Assembly (NCBI GenBank): GCA_947461155.1
Contig: CANHKE010000062.1
Location: 1 to 7,266, forward strand
DNA: 7,266 nt
Direction of reading: 5' to 3'
Source of the DNA: Cytophagaceae bacterium
Lineage (GTDB): Bacteria; Bacteroidota; Bacteroidia; Cytophagales; Spirosomataceae
Shown here: one piece after another, positions 1 through 7,266 of the stretch
How the letters are laid out: each line of letters begins with the position of its first letter
Numbering within the stretch: position 1 is the stretch's first letter
Translations under genes and position numbers: made by a program
The notes under the pieces: model-generated
What the model was told of the DNA's origin: nothing
Seen by the model: the letters and a program-made list of their open reading frames with translations, nothing else
Databases searched by the model: none

Positions 1-770
1 AGCCCGTTTGGTTTATCGGGCATGGCAGTCCGATGAATGCGTTAATGGACAACCCATTCACCCAATCTTTAAACCAATTGGGCGCTTCCATCCCTCCGCC
101 ACAAGCCGTTCTTGTTGTATCAGCCCATTGGTTGACCCGCGGAGGCTCATTTGTACAAGCTTCTCCAAACCCAGAAACCATCCATGATTTTGGTGGATTT
201 CCACGGGAGTTGCATCAATATCAATATCCGGCGCCGGGGAGTCCGTTTTTTGCTTCTGCTTTGGCGGATGAAGTGAAGTCGGTGCAACCAACCACCGAAT
301 GGGGCTTAGACCACGGTGCATGGACCGTGCTGTGTCACTTATTCCCCAAACATACCATTCCTTGTTTTGAGTTGTCGATCGACTATTCACGTCCCTTAGC
401 TTACCATATCTCGCTTGCACGTGAATTGCAGTTTTTGCGTGAGAAAGGGGTTTTGATTTTAGGTAGTGGCAATATTGTGCACAATTTACAAGCCAGTATA
501 CCTAATCTGAGCTCGGGTCAGGAGAACTTTGGCTATGAATGGGCACAGGAATTTGATGTGTGGTCGGCGCAATTAATTGCCGACAAAAATGTCGAGGGGC
601 TTTTGGATTACGAACGCGCACCGGGCGGTCGCTATGCGGTTCCTACGCCGGATCATTACATCCCTTTGTTGTATAGTTTGGCACTGGCGCGTGCAGATGA
701 GCAGGTTTACACGACGTATGAGCAACTCGTATATGGCGGCATTTCCATGCGTTGTTTCGAGATTCGTTAA
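1..770 (+). CDS. ygiD: 4,5-DOPA-extradiol-type dioxygenase, LigB/YgiD family (5' end cut by window edge)
   Basis: Likely a cytoplasmic, metal-dependent extradiol dioxygenase of the LigB fold, the family of E. coli YgiD and plant DODA, which open catechol-type rings such as L-DOPA. The frame is open from base 3 and begins [13 protein letters not shown], so the ATG at 33 is an internal Met; starting there would lose the conserved GHGSP histidine. The true start lies left of the window, probably only a few codons away. Counting from the Met at 33, visible family motifs are SAHW (His32), TIHDFGGFP (50-57), LDHGAW (His94), GSGNIVHNL (His150) and [11 protein letters not shown] (His208). The histidines at GHG, SAHW, NIVHN and PDHY correspond to the metal-binding and catalytic set of YgiD. 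The C-terminus matches the family's usual end. The natural substrate cannot be read from the sequence, and YgiD-like proteins in bacteria often have no known role. The gene converges on the ornithine aminotransferase gene and overlaps it by 4 bp. Confidence 0.9.
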   Translation, partial: PVWFIGHGSPMNALMDNPFTQSLNQLGASIPPPQAVLVVSAHWLTRGGSFVQASPNPETIHDFGGFPRELHQYQYPAPGSPFFASALADEVKSVQPTTEWGLDHGAWTVLCHLFPKHTIPCFELSIDYSRPLAYHISLARELQFLREKGVLILGSGNIVHNLQASIPNLSSGQENFGYEWAQEFDVWSAQLIADKNVEGLLDYERAPGGRYAVPTPDHYIPLLYSLALARADEQVYTTYEQLVYGGISMRCFEIR

Positions 771-1984
771 TAGCCCAAAAACACTTTTTCAATGATTTCA
801 CAGGCTTGATCCATTTCCGTTTTTGTAATCGTCAATGGCGGGGCTAATCGGATTTTGTTGCCGTGTGTCGGTTTTGCCAAAAGGCCCGCGCGCATAAAAT
901 CCATACAAATTTCCCAAGCAACTGGGCTATTTTCATCGGTATTGATTTCGATGGCGCAAAGCAGTCCTTTGCCACGCACCTCGCGAATGAGTGCTGTTTT
1001 TGCTTGTAAGGTTTCCAGGAAAACCATTAATTGATCGCCCCGTTTTTCGGCGTTTCCGATCAGGTCTTCATCTTCCAAAATATCAATGGCTACGTTGGCC
1101 ACGGCACATGCAAGTGGGTTTCCGCCAAAGGTGGAACCATGTTCGCCTGGCTTAATGGTCAGCATGATTTCGTTGCTGCATAGAACAGCTGAAACGGGCA
1201 TAAAACCGCCAGAAAGTGCTTTGCCCAATAACAAAATATCGGGATGAACTAATTCGTGGTGGCAGGCTAGCCAAGCACCGGTCCGACCGAGGCCCGTTTG
1301 GATTTCATCAGCGATGAATAACACCCGGTGTTTTTTGCAAAGTTCGGCGGCTTTTTTCAGGTAACCGGTGTCGGGTAAAACAACACCCGCTTCCCCTTGA
1401 ATGGGTTCTACCATATAGGCTGCCACGTTTGGGTCTTGTAATTTTGCTTCTAATGCCGCTAAGTTATTATATGGAATTTTGATAAATCCGGGCGCAAAGG
1501 GCCCGAAATTATGATAACTACTCGGATCCGTGGAGGATGAAATCGCGGCAATCGTTCTGCCCCAAAAATTCCCTTCAGCGACGATAATTTGGGCTTGGTT
1601 GGCCGGAATGCCTTTGACCTCATAGGCCCATTTGCGGGCTAATTTGATGGCTGATTCGCCGGCTTCGACGCCGGTGTTCATTAACAAGACTTTCTCGTAG
1701 CCAAATTTTTCTGCCAGCTTTTTTTCCGTGAAACCTAATTGGTCATTGTGAAACGCCCGTGAACTCAAGGTCAGTTTTTGGGCCTGCTCGGAAATTGCCT
1801 GGATTAATCGGGGGTGGCAATGGCCTTGGTTGACCGCGCTGTAGGCAGATAAAAAATCAACGTATTTTTTGCCTTCTACATCCCAAACATGTACGCCCAG
1901 GCCTTTTGCTAAGACGACTGGGATGGGGTGGTAATTATGGGCTCCGTATTCAGATTCTAGGCGGATGTAATCGGTTGATGTCAT
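767..1984 (-). CDS. rocD: Ornithine aminotransferase (ornithine--oxo-acid transaminase)
   Basis: A 405-residue, PLP-dependent class III aminotransferase. It transfers the delta-amino group of ornithine to 2-oxoglutarate, giving glutamate semialdehyde (in equilibrium with pyrroline-5-carboxylate) and glutamate, linking arginine/ornithine breakdown to proline and glutamate. It aligns without gaps to human OAT (from memory) over the active site with an offset of 37: Tyr18, Tyr48, Phe140, Arg143 and Glu198 match the ornithine-pocket residues 55, 85, 177, 180 and 235; Asp226 (ADEIQTG) contacts the PLP ring nitrogen; Lys255 ([10 protein letters not shown]) is the Schiff-base lysine; Thr285 (GSTFGGNP) matches the phosphate-contacting Thr322. 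These specificity residues favour OAT over acetylornithine or GABA aminotransferase. There is no mitochondrial-type presequence, so it should be cytosolic. The start gives the expected N-terminus leading into [10 protein letters not shown]. No Shine-Dalgarno is visible; a perfect hairpin ends 11 bases before the ATG. It lies on the same strand as the upstream thiolase, 148 bases away. Confidence 0.96.
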   Translation of the reverse strand: MTSTDYIRLESEYGAHNYHPIPVVLAKGLGVHVWDVEGKKYVDFLSAYSAVNQGHCHPRLIQAISEQAQKLTLSSRAFHNDQLGFTEKKLAEKFGYEKVLLMNTGVEAGESAIKLARKWAYEVKGIPANQAQIIVAEGNFWGRTIAAISSSTDPSSYHNFGPFAPGFIKIPYNNLAALEAKLQDPNVAAYMVEPIQGEAGVVLPDTGYLKKAAELCKKHRVLFIADEIQTGLGRTGAWLACHHELVHPDILLLGKALSGGFMPVSAVLCSNEIMLTIKPGEHGSTFGGNPLACAVANVAIDILEDEDLIGNAEKRGDQLMVFLETLQAKTALIREVRGKGLLCAIEINTDENSPVAWEICMDFMRAGLLAKPTHGNKIRLAPPLTITKTEMDQACEIIEKVFLGY

Positions 1985-2132
1985 TGGTGATGAGTCCCCA
2001 GACTAAAGTCTGGGGTTATAATGTAGTTGATAACCCTAGGCTAAAGTTTGGGGCTATAATGTAGTTGATGAGTCCAAGGCTAAAGTCTGGGGCTATCATG
2101 TAGTTGATAACCCTAGGCTTTAGCCTGGGGTC
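1985..2132. repeat. Cluster of four ~39-bp palindromic repeats (REP/BIME-like)
   Basis: Four tandem units fill the gap between the aminotransferase start and the thiolase stop: A 1992-2031 (40 bp), B 2032-2069 (38), C 2070-2108 (39) and D 2109 to about 2131 (partial). Each has an 8-bp left arm, a 4-base loop (TAAA, or TTTA in D) and a right arm ending GGGG; A to C then share a tail like CTATAATGTAGTTGAT. Unit A is a perfect stem (CCCCAGAC/GTCTGGGG, 1996-2015). D (2110-2131) has 9 pairs with one G-T. B and C are imperfect. A and C begin GAGTCC while B and D begin AACCCTAGGC, so the array looks like a duplicated 78-bp dimer. GTAG stands 5' of B, C and D on the + strand (2023, 2061, 2100), recalling the GTAG/GGAG tetranucleotide of REP elements, though about 7 bases from the stem instead of next to it. 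None of the hairpins has a T-run on either strand, so they are not classic terminators. They may still affect mRNA stability or read-through. No transposase is present here. Confidence 0.85.
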
Positions 2133-3308
2133 TTATAGTCGCTCGTAAATTCCCGCAACGCCCTGGCCGCCACCCACACAAGCGGTAACCATGCCGTATT
2201 TCTGGTTACGGCGTTTCATTTCGTCGAATAATTGGATGGATAATTTCGCACCCGAACATCCGAGTGGATGCCCTAAGGCAATCGCGCCCCCGTTTACATT
2301 GACAATGCTTGGATCAATACCCAAGGTCTTTATTACGGCTAAGGATTGCGCGGCAAACGCTTCATTCAATTCGATTTGTTGGATATCCTTCAATTGCAAT
2401 CCTGCTTTTTTCAAGGCTAAAGGAATCGCTTCTACCGGTCCAATTCCCATCAAACTTGGCTCTACCCCAGCGGTCGCATAGGTTACCATGCGCGCGATAG
2501 GTTCTAGTTTATGTTGTTTGACAAAGGCTTCAGAAACCACTAAAACAAAGGCCGCACCGTCGGAAGTTTGGGATGCATTACCCGCAGTCACCGTTCCACC
2601 CATCGCGAATACGGGCTTCAATTTCCCTAATGCCTCGATCGTTGTATCCGCACGTGGCCCTTCATCTTTGGAAACAGTCCATGTCCGTGTTTGCTTCTTG
2701 CCCGAAGCCGCATCGAAATAGTTTTCGGAAACGGTGATGGGTACGATGGATGCATCAAAATTTCCTGCTGCTTGAGCAGCTAGGGCTTTTTGGTGCGATG
2801 CCAATGCGAACGCATCTTGCTCATCGCGTGTAATTTCATATTTCTTCGCCACTTCTTCGGCGGTTAAGCCCATGCCGATGTAATAATCGGGGTGTTCGGA
2901 AGCAATGTTGTAATTTAAAACGGTTTTGTGGCCCATCATGGGTAACATACTCATGGATTCCGTTCCACCGGCAATGATGCAATCCGCGATGCCAGCCGCA
3001 ACTTTGGAAGAGGCTAGTGCGATCGCCTCTAAACCTGATCCGCAATAGCGGTTGATGATGAATCCGGGTACGCTTTTTGGTAGTGATAACAACGAAATGT
3101 ATCGCGCCATCTGCATACCTTGCTCGGCTTCCGGAATCGCATTACCTACGATTAAATCTTCCACCAAAGCTGGGTCCACCGAAGGAACTTGCGCCATCAA
3201 ATGTTTGATTACCTCTGCCGCCAAATCATCTGGTCGCATGGTTCTAAATCCACCCTTATTTGCTTTTGCCACCGCTGTGCGGTAACCTGCTATGATATAT
3301 GCGTTCAT
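2133..3308 (-). CDS. fadA: Acetyl-CoA acyltransferase (3-ketoacyl-CoA thiolase)
   Basis: A 391-residue thiolase of the usual length for the family. It performs the last step of beta-oxidation, cleaving 3-ketoacyl-CoA with CoA into acetyl-CoA and a shortened acyl-CoA. The catalytic set is complete: nucleophilic Cys89 in NRYCGSG, His347 in GGAIALGHPLG, and Cys377 in ACVGGGQG, with NEAFA at 315-319. The start ATG lies only two bases after the stop of the dehydrogenase/hydratase gene, so the two are almost certainly co-transcribed and translationally linked. Only a weak purine stretch (AGAAA, inside the upstream gene) precedes the ATG. Pairing with a FadN-type partner supports a degradative thiolase over the biosynthetic acetoacetyl-CoA type, although the two classes share all catalytic motifs and chain-length preference cannot be read here. 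One base after the stop codon begins the last hairpin of the repeat cluster. Confidence 0.95.
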   Translation of the reverse strand: MNAYIIAGYRTAVAKANKGGFRTMRPDDLAAEVIKHLMAQVPSVDPALVEDLIVGNAIPEAEQGMQMARYISLLSLPKSVPGFIINRYCGSGLEAIALASSKVAAGIADCIIAGGTESMSMLPMMGHKTVLNYNIASEHPDYYIGMGLTAEEVAKKYEITRDEQDAFALASHQKALAAQAAGNFDASIVPITVSENYFDAASGKKQTRTWTVSKDEGPRADTTIEALGKLKPVFAMGGTVTAGNASQTSDGAAFVLVVSEAFVKQHKLEPIARMVTYATAGVEPSLMGIGPVEAIPLALKKAGLQLKDIQQIELNEAFAAQSLAVIKTLGIDPSIVNVNGGAIALGHPLGCSGAKLSIQLFDEMKRRNQKYGMVTACVGGGQGVAGIYERL

Positions 3309-3310
3309 GA

Positions 3311-5713
3311 TTAATTTCTTAAAGGTTTACCTCCATTTAATAAGCTACTGATTCGTTCCAATGTTTTGCGTTCGCCAGAAAGCGATAAGAATGCCTCGCG
3401 CTCTAGGTCGATTAAATACTCTTCGGTCACCATTTGTGGCGTATCTAAATCACCGCCACAGATGGCATACGCCAATTTATTTGCGATTAAGGCATCATGT
3501 TCGGAAATGTATTTACCCATCAACATGCCTTGAATTCCTGCTTTAAATAAAGCCAAACCTTGTTTTCCTTCTACCCAAACATCACTACGTGGCTGCTGCT
3601 GAACATACCCCGCGTCCGCCAAAGCAATTGCCTCTTTTTTCGCTTCCGAAATGAGTTGGCTGCGATTTAATACAATGCGATCTTCTTTGCGTAAGTAATT
3701 CATTTCCAGAGCTTCATACGCGGATGTACTCACGCGCGCTGTGGCAATGTTCATGAACGCTTCTTGCAAACGGTTGAGTTCCACGTCACCTTTCCGACGG
3801 GCATCACCCATCCGTAAAGCCATTTCTTTCGTTCCGCCACCGGCTGGAATAAGGCCTACGCCCACTTCCACCAATCCCATATACAATTCGGCATGTGCGA
3901 CAATTTTATCCGCATGTAAATTGATTTCGGTTCCACCACCTAATGCCAACGTATGCGGCGCCACAACCACCGGAATGGATGAATAACGCACGCGCATCAT
4001 GGTTTTTTGGAAGATGGCAATCATCTGATTCACTTCATCAAATTCTTGTTGGGCTGCATACATAAACAACATACCCAAATTCGCTCCCGCAGAAAAGGCC
4101 TCAACGCCCTCATTTCCAATCACCAAACCGCGGTAATCTTTTTCTGCCAGGTCTAATGCTTTTTGGATTCCTTCCAAAACACCTTGCCCCATCGTATTCA
4201 TCTTCGAATGGAATTCCAAGTTGATGATGCCATCCCCAATATCGATGATGCTCGCATCGTCGTTTTTGTAAATGGTTTTCGTCGGCTTTAGAATCTGTAG
4301 ATTAATCTGCTTGTTAGCGCCAGGGATGGCTTGATATTTCTGGCTATGGATATCAAAGTATTGACGTTCACCGTTTTCTACTCGATAGAAAGTGGCATTG
4401 CCTGCTTTCACCATGTCTGTCACCCAAGCAGCTGGCTGAATACCTTGTGCTGCCATTAAGTCGATGCCCGTTTGCACGCCGATCGCATCCCAAGTTTCGA
4501 AGATGCCCATTTCCCAACCGAATCCTGCGCAGATCGCTTGGTCGATTTTGACAAAATCATCTGCGATTTCAGGGACACGCATAGATGCGTAGCGGAAACC
4601 GTCTAAGAACGTTTTGCGGTAAAATTCACCCGCTAGATCTTTGCCTGCTAATAATACCGCGAAGCGATCGGCTAATTTATCAATGGCCTTGGTACGCTCC
4701 AAGGTCTCGAAGGAAACCTTTTGTGAAGGACGGTATTCGAATGTTTGAAGGTCCAAACTCAAGATGACAGTCTTGCCACCTTCTTTGGTCTTCTTATAAA
4801 ATCCTTGGCCGGTTTTATCACCTAGCCATTTATTATCCATTAATTTTTGTAGCATGTTAGGCAATTCGAAAATCGAAATGCTCTCATCGTTTGTCAATGC
4901 CTGCTTCAAATTATTCGCCACATGAACCGTGGTATCTAAACCCACGACATCCGATAAACGGAAGGTTCCGGATTTTGGTCGGCCGACTACTTTCGAGGTC
5001 AACTTATCTACTTGCTCCACCGTCAATCCCAGTTCCTCCACCACTTTCATGGTTTGCATCATCGAATAAACCCCGATTCGGTTCGCGATAAATGCGGGGG
5101 TGTCTTTACACAAGACGGTTGTTTTGCCCAATTGGGTTTCGCCGAAATGCATCAGGAAATCGATGATTTTGGGATCCGTTTTGGGGGTTGGGATAATCTC
5201 CAACAAACGTAAGTAGCGCGGTGGGTTGAAAAAGTGTGTGCCGCAGAAATGGTTTTGGAAATCATCCGAACGACCTTCGGACATCAAATGAATGGGAATG
5301 CCGGAGGTGTTTGAGGTGATCAGCGTTCCGGGTTTACGGAATTGCTCCACGCGGTCATATAACGATTTTTTGATCGCTAAATTTTCCACGATAACCTCCA
5401 TAATCCAGTCTACTTGGGCAATTTCCGACAAGTTATCATCAAAGTTGCCAAGTGTAATGTTTTTGGCAAAGCCGCTGCTGTAAAGCGATGCGGGCTTTGC
5501 CTGTATAGTTTGTTGAAATGCCGTATGGACGATCCGATTTTTCACGGATGGGTGCTCCAGGCTAAGGCCTTTTGCTTGTTCCTCTGGGTTCAGTTCTTTG
5601 GGAGCGATGTCCAAAAGCAATACCTGAACGCCAATGTTTGCGAAATGACAGGCGATGCGTGAGCCCATGATTCCTGAGCCAAGGATGGCTACGCGTTTAA
5701 TGGAACGATTCAT
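3311..5713 (-). CDS. fadN: 3-hydroxyacyl-CoA dehydrogenase / enoyl-CoA hydratase fusion, FadN type
   Basis: An 800-residue bifunctional beta-oxidation enzyme that hydrates trans-2-enoyl-CoA and then oxidises the L-3-hydroxyacyl-CoA with NAD. The dehydrogenase comes first and the hydratase second, as in Bacillus FadN and the reverse of E. coli FadB. Residues 6 to about 200 form the Rossmann domain, with GSGIMG at 12-17, SNTS (Ser134, Asn135), catalytic His160 in GTHFFNP, Glu172, and Asn211 in ANRIG. Two helical dehydrogenase C-domains follow (about 203-307 and 350-445). The crotonase domain spans about 485-700, with oxyanion-hole segments AFSAGANLG (539-547) and LALGGGTE (589-596). Both hydratase glutamates appear present: Glu596 and Glu616 align with Glu119 and Glu139 of E. 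coli FadB. A tail of about 100 residues ends the protein. The ATG at 5713 puts the NAD motif at the normal distance. It is the first gene of the fadN-fadA pair, with a candidate promoter about 40 bases upstream. No acyl-CoA dehydrogenase, the frequent third member, is in the window. Confidence 0.95.
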   Translation of the reverse strand: MNRSIKRVAILGSGIMGSRIACHFANIGVQVLLLDIAPKELNPEEQAKGLSLEHPSVKNRIVHTAFQQTIQAKPASLYSSGFAKNITLGNFDDNLSEIAQVDWIMEVIVENLAIKKSLYDRVEQFRKPGTLITSNTSGIPIHLMSEGRSDDFQNHFCGTHFFNPPRYLRLLEIIPTPKTDPKIIDFLMHFGETQLGKTTVLCKDTPAFIANRIGVYSMMQTMKVVEELGLTVEQVDKLTSKVVGRPKSGTFRLSDVVGLDTTVHVANNLKQALTNDESISIFELPNMLQKLMDNKWLGDKTGQGFYKKTKEGGKTVILSLDLQTFEYRPSQKVSFETLERTKAIDKLADRFAVLLAGKDLAGEFYRKTFLDGFRYASMRVPEIADDFVKIDQAICAGFGWEMGIFETWDAIGVQTGIDLMAAQGIQPAAWVTDMVKAGNATFYRVENGERQYFDIHSQKYQAIPGANKQINLQILKPTKTIYKNDDASIIDIGDGIINLEFHSKMNTMGQGVLEGIQKALDLAEKDYRGLVIGNEGVEAFSAGANLGMLFMYAAQQEFDEVNQMIAIFQKTMMRVRYSSIPVVVAPHTLALGGGTEINLHADKIVAHAELYMGLVEVGVGLIPAGGGTKEMALRMGDARRKGDVELNRLQEAFMNIATARVSTSAYEALEMNYLRKEDRIVLNRSQLISEAKKEAIALADAGYVQQQPRSDVWVEGKQGLALFKAGIQGMLMGKYISEHDALIANKLAYAICGGDLDTPQMVTEEYLIDLEREAFLSLSGERKTLERISSLLNGGKPLRN

Positions 5714-5749
5714 GTTAACGTGGTTGAGAATGATTTTAATCTAACGAGG

Positions 5750-5781
5750 TAAATATAGGTAAAAAAGAAAATGTTATGCAA
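5750..5781 (-). promoter_or_regulatory. Candidate Bacteroidota-type promoter for fadN-fadA
   Basis: On the - strand, TTG (5781-5779) is followed after 21 bases by TATATTTA (5757-5750), seven of eight positions of the form TAnnTTTG (the last base differs). TTG plus TAnnTTTG with roughly 19-21 bases between is the known -33/-7 promoter form of Bacteroidota. It would start transcription some 30 bases before the fadN ATG, inside the only gap between the gcvP terminator and fadN, which is where a promoter is expected. The region is AT-rich, so a chance match is possible. Confidence 0.45.
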
Positions 5782-5786
5782 GCATA
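5775..5786. promoter_or_regulatory. Possible operator: 12-bp dyad over the -33 element
   Basis: TATGC-AA-GCATA is a perfect inverted repeat (5-bp arms, 2-base centre) that covers the TTG of the candidate fadN promoter. A repressor bound here would block that promoter, which would fit an acyl-CoA-responsive regulator, but no regulator gene is in the window and the site is short, so the assignment is only an inference. Confidence 0.25.
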
Positions 5787-5800
5787 CTATAAATTATCCA

Positions 5801-5840
5801 TAAAAAATCCCTCTGAATTGCTCCAGAGGGATTTAAAAAA
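5801..5840 (-). terminator. Intrinsic terminator after gcvP
   Basis: A perfect 11-bp inverted repeat (arms 5805-5815 and 5824-5834, core CCCTCTG/CAGAGGG) with an 8-base loop. Read on the - strand it is preceded by an A/T stretch and followed by a run of six T, the standard form of a Rho-independent terminator. It begins 13 bases after the gcvP stop codon. On the + strand the stem is followed by only three T and then A, so it is directional. It separates gcvP from the fadN-fadA transcript. Confidence 0.92.
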
Positions 5841-5847
5841 GGTTTAA

Positions 5848-7266
5848 TTACGCGTAGCTCGAAGTGGGCTCGCAGGCGCAAACCAAATTTCGATCGCCAT
5901 AGGCCGAATCAATCCGTGAAACCGTTGGCCAGAATTTATTCGCTTTCACATACGGAAGTGGGAATACCGCTTCTTCGCGTGTGTACGTTTTGTCCCAATC
6001 GGCAGCCATAACACGTGTTTGGGTGTGTGGTGCGTTTTTCAACAAGTTATTCGTTTTTTCTACGCGTCCTTCTTCAATCGCACGAATCTCCGCACGGATG
6101 GCCAATAAGGCATCACAGAAGCGGTCTAATTCTTCTTTATTTTCTGATTCCGTCGGTTCAATCATCAAGGTACCTGCTACCGGGAACGATAGGGTAGGCG
6201 CGTGGAAACCATAGTCCATTAAGCGTTTCGCAATGTCCTCTGCTTCAACGGCAGCGGAAAGTTTGAATGGCCGACAATCCACAATCATTTCATGTGCACA
6301 ACGTCCTTGAGAACCCGTATATAAAATAGGAAATTCTTTTTCCAAACGCGCTTTGATGTAGTTTGCATTTAAGATGGCTGTTTGGGTAGCCATCGTTAAG
6401 CCTTCGCCACCCATCATCGCGATGTAGGCGTATGAAATCGCTAGGATAGAGGCTGAGCCAACCGGCGCTGCTGAAACGGCACCGTGTGCTGGAGCCGCTA
6501 CTGAATCCGTAATCACGTGACCCGGAAGGAATGGTACGAGCTGAGGAGCAACCCCGATCGGTCCCATGCCTGGACCACCACCTCCGTGCGGGATACAGAA
6601 TGTTTTATGTAGGTTCAAGTGACATACGTCCGCGCCAATACGTGCCGGAGAAGTTAATCCCACCTGCGCGTTCATGTTGGCACCATCCATATAGACCTGA
6701 CCTCCAAATTCATGAATCATGGCACAAATATCGATGATGCTTTCTTCAAATACCCCGTGGGTACTTGGGTAGGTAATCATTAAACACGCCAAATTATCTT
6801 TGTGCTCTTCCGCTTTTGCGCGCAACTCTGCCACATCAATATTTCCATTGGCGTCGCAAGGTGTCACAATCACTTGCATACCTGCCATCACAGCCGATGC
6901 CGGATTAGTTCCGTGTGCCGAAGAAGGAATCAAGGCAATATTGCGGTGTGAATCCCCACGCGAAGCATGGTACGCACGAATGACCATTAGGCCGGCATAT
7001 TCACCTTGTGCACCTGAATTTGGCTGCATCGACATCGCCGCAAAACCCGTGATTTCGCATAACCAGGCACTTAATTCCGTAATCATTTGTTGGTACCCAC
7101 GCGTCTGAAACGCCGGAGCAAACGGATGCATCTTGCCCATTTCTGGCCAAGTCACCGGAATCATTTCAGTCGTTGCATTTAATTTCATGGTACATGATCC
7201 CAAAGAGATCATGGAATGAACCATGGATAAATCTTTGGACTCAAGCGATTTTAAATAACGCAACAT
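5848..7266 (-). CDS. gcvP: Glycine dehydrogenase (decarboxylating), P protein, C-terminal half (5' end cut by window edge)
   Basis: The P protein of the glycine cleavage system, which uses PLP to decarboxylate glycine and pass the aminomethyl group to the lipoyl arm of H protein. The 472 residues seen match the C-terminal half of the long single-chain form (E. coli GcvP is 957 residues): [17 protein letters not shown] at 19-35, [12 protein letters not shown] at 81-92, [11 protein letters not shown] at 115-125, and [19 protein letters not shown] at 217-235, in which Lys221 is the PLP lysine beside the glycine-rich loop. The C-terminus ([11 protein letters not shown]...) is complete. The Met at the window edge is internal: the text before GSCTMK resembles the middle of full-length GcvP and lacks the distinct N-terminus of a split GcvPB subunit. 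About 480 residues should lie to the right. A strong terminator follows the stop, so gcvP ends its transcript. No gcvT or gcvH is seen here. Confidence 0.95.
   Translation of the reverse strand: MLRYLKSLESKDLSMVHSMISLGSCTMKLNATTEMIPVTWPEMGKMHPFAPAFQTRGYQQMITELSAWLCEITGFAAMSMQPNSGAQGEYAGLMVIRAYHASRGDSHRNIALIPSSAHGTNPASAVMAGMQVIVTPCDANGNIDVAELRAKAEEHKDNLACLMITYPSTHGVFEESIIDICAMIHEFGGQVYMDGANMNAQVGLTSPARIGADVCHLNLHKTFCIPHGGGGPGMGPIGVAPQLVPFLPGHVITDSVAAPAHGAVSAAPVGSASILAISYAYIAMMGGEGLTMATQTAILNANYIKARLEKEFPILYTGSQGRCAHEMIVDCRPFKLSAAVEAEDIAKRLMDYGFHAPTLSFPVAGTLMIEPTESENKEELDRFCDALLAIRAEIRAIEEGRVEKTNNLLKNAPHTQTRVMAADWDKTYTREEAVFPLPYVKANKFWPTVSRIDSAYGDRNLVCACEPTSSYA

Noticed and set aside
2017..2060. 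TATAAT boxes in the repeat tails (around 2017-2022 and 2055-2060) as sigma-70 -10 elements on the + strand.
   Set aside because: They are part of the repeat unit, would drive transcription away from any + strand gene start, and the primary sigma factor of Bacteroidota uses a different -7 motif.
2110..2131. Repeat unit D as an intrinsic terminator of fadA.
   Set aside because: The stem follows the stop codon by one base, but the sequence after it on the - strand (TTATCAAC) has no T-run.
1985..2132. The repeat cluster as a CRISPR array.
   Set aside because: The units are contiguous and nearly identical with no unique spacers of regular length, and there are no cas genes nearby.
3361..5662. 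Open frames on the + strand within fadN and other - strand genes.
   Set aside because: They are 60-100 residues, low in recognisable domains, and lie opposite well-conserved catalytic domains; they are shadows of the real genes.
5711..5722. Near-palindrome around GTTAAC overlapping the fadN start codon, as an operator.
   Set aside because: Only the 6-bp core is perfect and the flanks hold a mismatch; such short dyads are expected by chance.
7264..7266. The edge ATG as the real start of a separate GcvPB subunit.
   Set aside because: The text around it matches the interior of single-chain GcvP, and a split GcvPB has a different N-terminal extension before the GSCTMK motif; the ATG sits exactly at the window border.

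Overview
The window looks like a piece of chromosome from a Bacteroidota bacterium, probably from the Cytophagales or a nearby order. This rests on protein style (a FadN-type dehydrogenase/hydratase fusion and a eukaryote-like ornithine aminotransferase), moderate GC content, no clear Shine-Dalgarno sequences, and one candidate promoter of the Bacteroidota TTG/TAnnTTTG type. The genus cannot be fixed from the sequence alone. The content is mainly core metabolism. I see no CRISPR array, transposase, phage gene, toxin-antitoxin pair, tRNA or rRNA.

Layout from left to right: (1) 1-770, + strand, the 3' part of a LigB-fold aromatic ring-opening dioxygenase of the YgiD/DODA type, cut by the left edge. 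(2) 767-1984, - strand, ornithine aminotransferase; its stop codon shares a TTAA with the stop of the convergent dioxygenase. (3) 1985-2132, a cluster of four hairpin-forming repeat units of about 39 bp that fills almost the whole gap between the aminotransferase start and the thiolase stop. (4) 2133-3308, - strand, acetyl-CoA acyltransferase (thiolase). (5) 3311-5713, - strand, 3-hydroxyacyl-CoA dehydrogenase/enoyl-CoA hydratase, two bases upstream of the thiolase. (6) 5714-5847, a noncoding gap holding a candidate promoter for the fatty-acid genes and a strong intrinsic terminator for the gene to its right. (7) 5848-7266, - strand, the C-terminal half of glycine decarboxylase (GcvP), cut by the right edge.

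The dehydrogenase/hydratase and thiolase form a tight two-gene beta-oxidation operon: hydration and NAD-dependent oxidation by the first enzyme, then thiolytic cleavage by the second. Ornithine aminotransferase follows on the same strand but lies beyond the repeat cluster, so it may be co-transcribed by read-through or may stand alone. GcvP ends a separate transcript, closed by its own terminator. The aminotransferase and GcvP are both PLP enzymes of amino-acid breakdown, so the neighbourhood has a catabolic flavour, but no single pathway joins all five genes.

The least ordinary element is the repeat cluster. It resembles REP/BIME elements, and its imperfect stems are kept by G-T wobbles on the + strand only, opposite to the direction of the flanking genes.
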